A stretch of DNA of 64,000 nt from Cliona cf. orientalis (taxonomy: Eukaryota; Porifera; Demospongiae; Clionaida; Clionaidae): positions 5,270,001 through 5,334,000 of the forward strand of contig OZ005703.1 of NCBI GenBank assembly GCA_963930775.1, in the 5' to 3' direction. Both the position numbers and the translations under genes were made by a program. The notes under the pieces were generated by a model. It searched no databases. It was not told the origin of the DNA and saw nothing but the letters and a program-made list of their open reading frames with translations. Shown in pieces: positions 56,299 through 64,000 of this stretch (positions within the stretch are counted from its first letter, which is position 1; each line of letters opens with the position of its first letter).

Positions 56299-56433
56299 CT
56301 TGAACCCAGACCCCTCCCTTTCCGCAGCGCTGGATGTATTGCATCACCAGTACGCGGAAGGTGCTGGTGCTTTCACGTGTGCTGGTGATGCAATAATCCA
56401 GCACTGCGGAAAAGGGAGGGGTCTGGGTTCGAG
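56299..56433. repeat. Foldback element, about 135 bp
   Basis: The arms start tcttgaacccagacccctcc and pair with the right end 'ggaggggtctgggttcgaga' over about 55 bp, including 'tgcatcaccag' / 'ctggtgatgca', around a short loop. Confidence 0.85.
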
Positions 56434-56936
56434 AGTACAAATGTGCATAGACACCATTCGACTTTGCATGCAGACCGCTGATCTACTGGTACCAGCTAAT
56501 AATGACTGACTGATCATGACTGAAGGCAACAGACAAAAATTCGTCATCCAAAAGATTTTGACATGATACCTCTTGAAATGAACACCAATCATGATTGTCT
56601 TGTATCAAACAACTAGGCCACCAGTTCCTACACTGGGAGAATAAAATGAATCTCACTAACTAGAAATGCACAATCATAAAATTTGTATTATACCACTGTG
56701 CAATGACCCACATGGAGTTGCTGGCTTCACTCACGTGTACTGCGGTAACGATCTTTACCAACAAGTGCACTCCTGTGCACTTCACATAGCCTAGTGATCC
56801 TTTACCAGACATAAGCAATAAACTTTAGATTTTGCTTCACCCAGAGTCTTGGTTTGGTAATTTTCATTCCACATCATTGATTACAAACCATGCAACAATA
56901 TTATTGAGTTCCTGCCTTCACAGTATAGATCAAATG

Positions 56937-56997
56937 TAGCCTCGTCCCCAGGCCACTCCAACATTGAAAACGTGGGAGTGGCCTGGGGACGAGGCTA
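56937..56997. repeat. 60-bp hairpin insertion flanked by a direct repeat
   Basis: Perfect arms of about 23 bp (tagcctcgtccccaggccac followed by 'tcc' and its reverse complement) surround a 14-bp loop. The flanks carry the same 11 bp, tagatcaaatg, on both sides, as expected of a target-site duplication. Confidence 0.85.
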
Positions 56998-57207
56998 GAT
57001 CAAATGAGCGAATCACAATTGATCAGATTTTGGAAATTTCCCCACTGCAGCTGACAACAAAACACATTTCAGTACGTGACTCATGAAACTTGTCATGCTC
57101 ATATAAGGGTACATGTATAGTTTCACCGGCAGATCATACCAGTCAATTATAAATACGATGTCATGCTGTGATAGCCTGTATGGATAATTTTAAGAGTAGC
57201 TAGTTCC

Positions 57208-58932
57208 ATGATGTCGGTGCTGGAGTCCAGCGCAACAATTGTTATCACTATTTTGTGTTTAGTTGGAAAATACAAAGCTGCTGATGATAATATCATCAAA
57301 ATAGATGATCCAATAGATAGTGTACTATGTCAACCACATTTCAATAGCATGCTAAAATGTACAAATCAAGGAGTATTGCTGAAATTAGGACACTGTGCAA
57401 CATTTGAGGAAGGTAAAGGCATCTTTGTTTCAAGATGTCTATATTTTCAGCTGGAAGGACACAATGTGACTGAACCAGGGTACATCAGACTGCCTGACAA
57501 CATCTCTGAGCTGAATGACTACATGTGTGGACCAATGAATAGGAAAGGTTTGCTCTGTAAAGATTGCATTGATGGGTTTGGTCCTTCAGTGACCTCACTA
57601 GGGTACAAGTGCTCCAACTGCACGGGTGCCTGGTATGGCATACCACTCTACCTAGCAGTGGAGCTCATCCCAATCACTCTGTTCTATCTGATCATCCTCA
57701 TCTTTAAGGTTCACTTTACATCAGCTCCCATGACACTCATCATCCTGTATTGCCATTTAATTATTTATGTGTTGCTATTTGGAAGGGATGAACTAGTAGA
57801 AAGCTTACTATCACTCAATAGTAATAGCCCACTTCTCGTTGGAATGATTTCTCTACTTGGAATTTGCGACTTAGACTTCGTTTGCTACATTGCACCCCCA
57901 TTCTGTGTTAGCAGCAGGCTTCTACCTTCTCATATTGAAATTCTTGACTACATAACCAATTTTTATCCACTCTTTTTAATACTTTTTACCATCATCTGCA
58001 TTGACCTACATGGTCGCAACTTCAGACCTTTGGTATGGATTTGGAGGCCACTACATAAGTGTTTTGTCAGATTCCGAAGAAAATGGGACATCCGGAATGA
58101 CATCATCGATGTATTTGCATCATTTTTTCTCCTCTTCTTTGTTAAACTTTTTTTCCTGGAATCAGCTCTTTACAAACGCTTTTCAATGAAGAGCACACTG
58201 AAAGGAATGCAGGATGTGTACATCACTATCGATGGTCACTTCTCTGTGCCAAAATATGCATACATAATAATTCCCTTCATACTTGTTTTCAACATACTCC
58301 CAGTGCTGTTACTAGTTCTCTATCCATTTAAATTGTTCAGAAGGTGTCTTTCAAAGTGCAAGCTGGATAGATTATTTGTTATTACCTTTGTAGGAAAGTT
58401 CCATGGCTGTTACAGAGATGGTCTCGATGGTGGTAAGGATTTGAGGAGCTTTTGTGGTCTCTACTTCCTTTTAGTTATTTTATTGACCCAGGGTTATCAC
58501 TTTCATAGAAAGTTGCACATATCTCCATGGCTTTCTTATGCTTTCATTTTCTTAATCTTCTCTCTCTTGATAGCTCTCATACAACCATACAAGAAAAAGT
58601 ATATCAATATTTTGGACTCTCTTTTGCTTGTGCACCTCACAGTTATTTGTTTGTTACTTTCAAGAGACTATTTTCCTGGAGATGGGGCACAAATTCTTGT
58701 TATGACGCTTTTGCCAGTCGCCATGTTTGGATTGTTTGTAGTCTTCAAAATTATCTCTAAGTGTCATGGTAGACTCCAGCTATACAAATACTGTTGTAAA
58801 TGGTGCAAGCAACTGTTTAAGTATACTAAAATTTGTGATCAAAATAATAGCTCAAGACAAGTAGTCAATCCTGCAGCTTTCTTTGAAGACAGCAGAAAGT
58901 ATGGAACATTTTCAGAAGTATCAATTCAATAA
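57208..58932 (+). CDS. Multi-pass membrane protein with Cys-rich ectodomain
   Basis: A single uninterrupted frame of 574 residues. Residues 1-25 form a likely signal peptide. Residues 26 to about 150 are extracellular, Cys-rich, with N-glycosylation sites (NVT, NIS, NCT) and an EGF-like motif MCGPMNRKGLLCKDCIDGFG followed by a C-x2-C pair just before the membrane. About nine hydrophobic segments follow (for example LYLAVELIPITLFYLIILIF, AYIIIPFILVFNILPVLLLV, SYAFIFLIFSLLIALIQPYK), then a cytoplasmic tail with C-x-W-C-K. The layout resembles the membrane part of large receptor-like proteins I recall as expanded in sponges and cnidarians, but I cannot name a family. Human relatives are not apparent. 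It could be a receptor or transporter, and I assign no function. The absence of introns contrasts with its neighbours and fits retroposition or a family norm. The second Met is also a possible start. Confidence 0.75.
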   Translation: MMSVLESSATIVITILCLVGKYKAADDNIIKIDDPIDSVLCQPHFNSMLKCTNQGVLLKLGHCATFEEGKGIFVSRCLYFQLEGHNVTEPGYIRLPDNISELNDYMCGPMNRKGLLCKDCIDGFGPSVTSLGYKCSNCTGAWYGIPLYLAVELIPITLFYLIILIFKVHFTSAPMTLIILYCHLIIYVLLFGRDELVESLLSLNSNSPLLVGMISLLGICDLDFVCYIAPPFCVSSRLLPSHIEILDYITNFYPLFLILFTIICIDLHGRNFRPLVWIWRPLHKCFVRFRRKWDIRNDIIDVFASFFLLFFVKLFFLESALYKRFSMKSTLKGMQDVYITIDGHFSVPKYAYIIIPFILVFNILPVLLLVLYPFKLFRRCLSKCKLDRLFVITFVGKFHGCYRDGLDGGKDLRSFCGLYFLLVILLTQGYHFHRKLHISPWLSYAFIFLIFSLLIALIQPYKKKYINILDSLLLVHLTVICLLLSRDYFPGDGAQILVMTLLPVAMFGLFVVFKIISKCHGRLQLYKYCCKWCKQLFKYTKICDQNNSSRQVVNPAAFFEDSRKYGTFSEVSIQ

Positions 58933-59202
58933 ATAAAAGACAAAATATGCACTAGTAATAACTATCAGTAATTATTAATAATGATCATCATTAGCTAGTC
59001 TAAGAGAATCTTGTTATTATTATATTATTATAGTGTGCAGCCTACATAGTATTATGAGCTTAATTGATATAGTGCCACCTGGCCGAGGAATATATATTAA
59101 TCCCATTAGATTCATAATATTATAATTTTTATAGCCCCAGCCATACTGGATTGAAAATGACTTCCCATTAAATTTTAATAATTGTTTACTCTTGTATAAT
59201 TA

Positions 59203-61245
59203 TCATTCTTCTTTTTCATGTTCAAGAAACTGATTAAGAACAGCATTGTCTACAGGGATAAACAAGTACTCCACTCCATCGTGTCCCCTCCTTGACCTCA
59301 CCAACTTGTGGTCCTTGAATTCAGTCAGCTGAGATCGCAGTGTCACATCGCTACTCACAAGAAACCTCTCCCTGCACTTCAGGTAGCAATCATGGAACGA
59401 CATTCCAAGGTATATCCCGTCCGTCTCGCTCTTATACTCCAACTGATACTTGACCAGCAGCTCAAACACACCCCTAGCATTTGGCGTGAGACTATCAGTA
59501 ACGTGTATAAGAGAGCTCAGTGCAAGAGAGCCCGACTGTTGCACAAGGAGGGAATTCTCGTACGAAGTCTCGTCGCGGTAAGGCTCGTAGGTCGTCGTGT
59601 CGTACCAGAGCCAGTTGAAACGACTAAGCTTCTTTTGGTCCCAGAGCAGCGGTGCATTGATGTGATCCACTGAAGCAATGATGTGGATGGAGGGAGACTG
59701 GGCTAGGATACTCAGGGCAGTCTGTGCTGTGTCACTGCGAAGCATCTGGCCGTCAATGTTGTGAATTATGAGGTAGATTTCATCAGGCATTGGAGTAGGG
59801 GCAGCGGCTGATCGCTTGACTTTTCCCTTTGAAATTTCCGTCTCAATCTTTCCCTTTGTCTTTAGTTGTTTCACGATGAACTGCGACTGTTCTATAGGAC
59901 TCTTAAAGCTACCCGAATGACCAAAGACATCGGAGGTCAATTTAGTCAGCGCTTGCTTGATGGTCAGGCCAGGAAAGAATCCATTGATAACCAAATGGCA
60001 AGACTCGGAGAGACACTCTTTTCTGAATTCATCCAGAAGCTTTTGCTTAGAGCCAACTCCATATAGCAGTATGTTGAAACCATTACTGATTTGAAACAGC
60101 CAATATGGATATAGCTGCTTGTACTCCTCATACAGCTTCTGGCGATCGTGTTGAAAACGACTAGGGGTCGAACTCAATGCATCATCCATCGACTGCTGAT
60201 CCATTTTTGGGCGAGAGAGCTTGGCTAGTGTGTGATCGGATGTCGCCATTCTTGTCTTGTCGGAGTGGGCCGAGAAATAGTCCTCAAGGACTTCATCGTT
60301 CATCACAAGTTGACCAGACTTTGCTCCTCGATTCAGCTTAGCAGCTAGGGCCACTAGCTCATCATCCTCACTCAAATCAGTACTCAAGTCTGACTCGGAA
60401 CTCGAGACCACCTTTCTCGTACGAGTCGATTTGCGCTTGCCACCCTTCTTAGCAGGTTCCTCTTCTTGCTCTTCTTCATCATCAACCTCCATGTCACTTT
60501 CATCACCAGATTCAACCTCCATTGCTTCTCTAATACTGCTCAGTTGAATCTTACGTCTACCAGTTCTAAGCTTAGAGCCGACTTTTGGTGTAGTTTTAGA
60601 GCCCTTTTGCCGCGTGACAATACCACTAGGACTGTTGCTTTCTCCATTCTTAGCTGTCTGCTCCTCCATAACAGGGTGTGGCTTTATCCTAGGTGTTTGA
60701 ATGTTCTTTCCACCACGCCCCTTGCTGCTACCCAAGGAGTAAATGTCTCTCCCGGCAACAGAGGGCAGGCCTGGAGTTGACTTGACATCAGGGATTGATT
60801 CAAGTGAGAGGTTGAGATCTTTAGGAAGAAGCTCGTCAGTGTCCATGCTCTCAAGGTCATTGGTGTGTCTGCAATAAAGTATATATAATGTATGTTCTCA
60901 ACTTCTCCCTCCTCTCCATGCATATGCATTCGGTAAAAGGTCGTCAACCCAACATACACAGATATTGTATACACACCACACCAGTGACCAAGCTCACCTT
61001 CCCTTTCCATTCTTTGCCAGTAGTCCACTGTGTTTCACCCCACTCATCCTCACTCCCATTATCCGCGTCTGCTCGCTCGGTGAAGCACTTGCAGCCTTTT
61101 CCCCAGCTTCATCCTGATTGACCACCCCTTCGTTTTGTCCAGTACCGACGGATGAAGAGTCGCCATTTGCTCCACTTGATGATGAAGCAGCGGCCTTTGA
61201 AGATGCACTGCTAGATTTCTTCCCTTTCTTAGAAGTTCGCGGCAT
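59203..61245 (-). CDS. ORC2: Origin recognition complex subunit 2
   Basis: Two exons (60998-61245, 59203-60868) join in frame to 637 residues; human ORC2 has 577. The start ATG (61245) begins MPRTSKKGKKSS, with an in-frame alternative at MKVGAHWKIM upstream. The N-terminal third is disordered, Ser- and Lys-rich, with acidic runs (SGDESDMEVDDEEEQEEE). The conserved part begins near residue 340: YPYWLFQISNGFNILLYGVG, GFFPGLTIKQAL, LIIHNIDGQMLRS, IIASVDHINAPLLWDQKK, FNWLWYDTTTYEPY, ETSYENSLLVQQSGSLALSS, LTPNARG, TLRSQLTEFKDHKL and GVEYLFIPVD match human ORC2 closely, covering the AAA-like and winged-helix parts. ORC2 is a core subunit of the nuclear complex that binds replication origins and loads MCM2-7. 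The gene is transcribed away from MTREX over a 121-bp interval. Confidence 0.96.
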
Positions 61246-61366
61246 GATTTTCCAATGCGCACCCACTTTCAAAACGAGGTTCCAATCTAGAGTATACGGA
61301 ATTTTTCGTCCACGTGGGTATCAGTTTTACGGAAATATACGATTGTTACTCACAAGCTCGAGGAGC
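61246..61366. promoter_or_regulatory. Bidirectional promoter ORC2 / MTREX
   Basis: 121 bp separate the two start codons on opposite strands. The interval includes 'tttttcgtccacgtgggtat', with a CACGTG E-box, and no obvious TATA box. Confidence 0.6.
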
Positions 61367-61953
61367 ATGGCTCTCTTTTCGGAAGATTTATTCAACGTTT
61401 TCGAGGAGACGGAGAAACCGTCGCCCGCGAAAAGCAAGAAGAGAAAGAGGGAGGACCAGAAACCTAATGAAGACGACGCCACTACTTCAGAAGACCTCAA
61501 GAAAGCCAGAGTAGAGCCGACGAAAGCCGATGGAGCAAGTACACTGGATGAATCAACTGGCGAGACCAGTGCAAAGACCTCACTGGAGGAGAGTAAAGAC
61601 TTAGAAGTCAATCAGACTGGAGATGGTGAAGTGTAAGTGCCTTTCTGATCAAACTGTGGAATTTTACCCCCTTCAAACTATTGTGTGTTCATCTGCTTCA
61701 AACTGTTTGCTTTGTACATTGGTGATACTTGGATAGCAGGACATGCAACGATCTCAGAGCCTAAATACTATACTAGGAGCTTATCAAATGATTTGTCAAT
61801 GTTCTTTCTCTCTCTCTCTCTCTCTCTCTCTTGTGCAGGGCGATGGATTCCGAGACCACGCCCATTGTTCCAAAGAAAGCTCCACCCATGTTCTCTGAGC
61901 CTGCTCAGATTCAGACAGTGGACACTGTGGAGGGACTCATCTGCACACATGAG
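61367..61953 (+). CDS. MTREX: Exosome RNA helicase MTREX (Mtr4), 5' exons only
   Basis: Two exons (61367-61632, 61839-61953) give the first 127 residues, ending in phase 0 at a GTAGGT donor. The start MALFSEDLFNVFEETEKPSP resembles the FGDELFSVFEGD start of human MTREX. Residues near the end (IQTVDTVEG followed by CTHE) match its QSVETVEGCTHEV, just before the helicase domain. A Lys/Arg-rich nuclear-localisation-like run (KSKKRKRED) sits at about residue 22. MTREX is the DExH helicase that feeds RNA to the nuclear exosome (TRAMP, NEXT and PAXT complexes). The helicase exons are not in the next 2 kb, so they must lie beyond the window, or the gene is truncated. The intron interior contains two repeats and possibly the partial gene at 63431. 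Confidence 0.82.
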
Positions 61954-62015
61954 GTAGGTACACATGGAACATCTATACTCCTGAATGTAGTTATGTGAAG
62001 ATTTAGTAGATTTTA

Positions 62016-62326
62016 TAGTCTCGTGCCCAGCCCCTCCTACGCAAAAGGGAGAAGGTCTGGTGAAAAGGGTTGCGCTACTGTGCCCCTCTAGAATGCAATA
62101 ATTGGCGTTTTGGTGTGCGTTAAATAAGAAATAAACCATACTGTGCACGCGCTAGCTATAGGCTGGGCGCACGTGTGCAACAGATAATCACATTCCAATA
62201 GTCATGTGACTACGCTACTGCAATCTGATTGGCCATGTACAATTTTCAACGTGGGGACACGGTAGTGTGACCCGTTTCACCAGACCCTTTCTCCCTTTTG
62301 CGTAGGAGGGGCTGGGCATGAGACTA
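62016..62326. repeat. MITE-like element with about 57-bp arms
   Basis: The left end tagtctcgtgcccagcccct and right end 'aggggctgggcatgagacta' are near-perfect reverse complements. They extend inward through 'acgcaaaagggagaaggtct' and 'ctggtgaaaagggt'. It lies directly after MTREX exon 2. Confidence 0.92.
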
Positions 62327-62631
62327 CAGTAGATTTATCAATTTCAAACCTAAGGGGACAACCATTTATACCGTAGGACGGATTTTAATTACATGGCTTA
62401 ATGATTGTGTTCTAGTCAAGTCAGGCCATATTGTGAATCCAATAATTGCGATGGACAACCCTGTATACGTGCACGTTTATATTTGCGAACTATTAATTGC
62501 AAAACGTAGAAAAACTCGCAATTTGCAATTAATAGCAATTAAACCTGATCTACGGTATACAATTGTGCTTATTTGAGAGATCACGTATCCACAGTAAAAT
62601 TATTGAACCTCAAAAAAAGTCACACTATAAC

Positions 62632-63221
62632 AACTAGAGCTCTGTAGAGCACATACCCCGCACGCACATTGCACAATTTATAGATTTACTTTCAGTGCAT
62701 GGCTATCAGAATTGAGAGAAATAGTGGAAATGCTGCTTAGTTGCTGGGGGTCCTGGTGACACTTGAAAAGCGCTCTCTGCACCCAGACATGCACTTTTAC
62801 CTATATTTTGTTGTAATATTAATGAATAGCTATCTTACATTATGATTGGTTCCATAGGGCCTTCAGATTTCAGTCACTATAGACGTCCCGAGCATTATTT
62901 AGAACATCGATGATCTTTACCATGGCCACTTGGTTGTGTGCATGAGCAGAAAGCACAATGGCATGCATAATATTGATGGGCACTGTCGATAGGCGTGGCT
63001 ATGGTGGCAAACAAAAAGACACTATTTGTGACGCTCGTGGACCGTATCCCTCGATTTGACGCACACTGAAGTAGTTTTTCGCCAAATTCGATTGATTCGT
63101 TGTACTTACAAGTCGGTTTGACGCCTACATCTCGAGATATGGCGATTTTTGTGCTAACGACAACGACAACGACAACGATAAGACCGATTACTTTACCCCC
63201 TTGTGCATGCGCGCGGGGTAA
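62632..63221. repeat. Dispersed repeat, 'actagagctctgtagagcac' family, longest copy
   Basis: It shares start, interior ('ggcgtggctatggtggc', 'tggaccgtatccctcgattt') and end ('catgcgcgcggggta') with 55465-55945. It contains extra sequence and a 'cgacaacgacaacgacaacg' microsatellite near 63160. Confidence 0.85.
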
Positions 63222-63430
63222 TAATGGTAATTGTTAGTGTTACCTAGGTAACTAGTGACAGAATATTCTCCAATACAGAGTAGCATCAATATAGTGTACA
63301 CAGTGACACATTGGGGAACATGCTCCATATTCTTCCAGTTTCCATAGCAACCCGCATGTTTCCATGGTAACCATACTGTAGCTGCTCAAGTTTCAGCTAG
63401 CTAGTTGGAAAAGAAAGGTGCTCCAGTATC

Positions 63431-64000
63431 ATGGATGTTTGGGATCCCTCATTTTGCGATCTTTTCTTTGAGCCAATTCCTGAAGAGGTGCTCTCTTTGG
63501 TTGATGAAGTGCAACCGTCCACTTCTAGCATAAGTGAGCTACTGTACAACACAACTAAACTAGGTTGCATGATTGTGTGTTTGATACAGATGCAGTTCTA
63601 CTGCAAAATGCATTGGTGCAAGAGTGTACAAGCTTGCCTAGCAATCAGCCAAGAAAGCATTTGCTTGAAATTTCAAATGAGCCAGATTCCAAATGTAGGC
63701 GGTTTGCTAAACCACTTAGCTCAACCGAAATTGATGATCACTGCAATCCATGTGTTCCAAAAAGCACAAAAAGCAACACTACCTGGGGTGTATGCGTCTT
63801 CAATGAATGGGTAAAAGCCAGAAATTCTGGAGCTTCCCATGGTAACGTTTGTCCTCGGGACCTCCTCATCCATTCTCATCCGATTTCTGTAATAGACTAC
63901 TGGCTGGCTGCATTTGTCTTGGAGGCAAGAAGACGAGATGGAAATTATTATTCTGGTAATACCATCAGAAATATTCTTGCAGCTCTCTTTCGCTTTTTGA
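63431..64000 (+). CDS. Partial gene with Crypton-derived (DUF3504/ZMYM-QRICH1-like) region
   Basis: Exon 1 is 63431-63533 (MDVWDPSFCDLFFEPIPEEV) ending in phase 1 at GTGAGC. Exon 2 starts at 63590 after a 56-nt intron and runs off the window with the frame open. Exon 2 contains TTWGVCVFNEWVKARN, CPRDLL and YWLAAFVLEARRRDGNYYSG followed by IRNILAALFRFL. This W-x-V-x-x-F-x-x-W and YWL..FVLE.RR.DG.xY pattern is that of the DUF3504-like domain in ZMYM2/3/4, QRICH1 and KIAA1958, derived from Crypton tyrosine recombinases. It may be a domesticated gene or a mobile element. The catalytic part would lie downstream, so activity cannot be judged. It lies in what may be an MTREX intron. Confidence 0.7.

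Larger units (their letters stand above)
55201..57207. other. Repeat-rich spacer
   Basis: No gene is visible between copy E and the membrane-protein gene. It holds a dispersed repeat at 55465-55945, a foldback at 56299-56433 and a hairpin with target duplication at 56937-56997. Open frames across these elements lack coding character. Confidence 0.65.
61954..63430. other. MTREX intron or spacer, repeats only
   Basis: Apart from the elements at 62016-62326 and 62632-63221 I see no exon here. Searching by eye for the expected helicase start found nothing. Confidence 0.6.

Overview
This is eukaryotic, animal-type DNA: spliced genes with GT-AG introns, abundant simple repeats and many short foldback elements. 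It encodes recognisable orthologues of human SERBP1/HABP4, EFCAB7, SIRT6, ORC2, MTREX and CCDC24. Gene density is high, several start codons lie only about 120 bp apart, and there is a Cys-rich multi-pass membrane protein of a style I associate with sponges. My best guess is a demosponge or another early-branching metazoan. This is inference; no taxonomic marker is present.

Layout. 1-1907 is gene-poor. 1908-9288 (minus) is a five-exon Ser/Pro-rich protein I do not recognise. It is divergent from a six-exon CCDC24-like gene (9743-13472, plus). Next are an eight-exon SERBP1/HABP4 gene (14016-18553, minus) and a ten-exon EFCAB7 gene (18855-25825, minus), which starts 123 bp from a seven-exon SIRT6 gene (25949-28394, plus). 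From 28734 to 55200 lies a tandem array of five related two-exon plus-strand genes (copies A-E). After it come an intronless multi-pass membrane protein (57208-58932), ORC2 (59203-61245, minus), the 5' end of MTREX/Mtr4 (from 61367, plus; 121 bp from ORC2), and a partial gene with a Crypton-related DUF3504-like region at the right edge.

The housekeeping genes look intact. SIRT6 keeps every catalytic and zinc residue at or near human numbering. EFCAB7 carries a 578-residue low-complexity exon between its EF-hand half and its C-terminal half. SERBP1 keeps its RGG and HNWG regions.

The unusual system is the A-E array. Each gene encodes a ComEC-like metallo-beta-lactamase (MBL) fold, split by one phase-1 intron at the same point in every copy. 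After the MBL fold comes a conserved, unidentified domain of about 170 residues. The C-terminus then differs: A, C and D end in a Pro/Gln/Ser-rich linker with two tesmin/TSO1-like CXC cysteine modules, whereas E ends in five tandem PHD-like Cys/His modules. A, C and D are open (720, 713 and 1013 residues). B carries a 4-nt frameshift and later stops, and E carries a 1-nt frameshift. The block between SIRT6 and copy A, including SIRT6's last exon, is repeated in front of copy B, so the array apparently grew by duplication starting inside SIRT6. Introns and spacers hold many MITE-like elements, including two tandem 146-bp elements with telomere-like cores and a 60-bp hairpin with an 11-bp target duplication.

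Exon boundaries were worked out by hand from splice signals and reading-frame phase. They close in frame for every complete gene.
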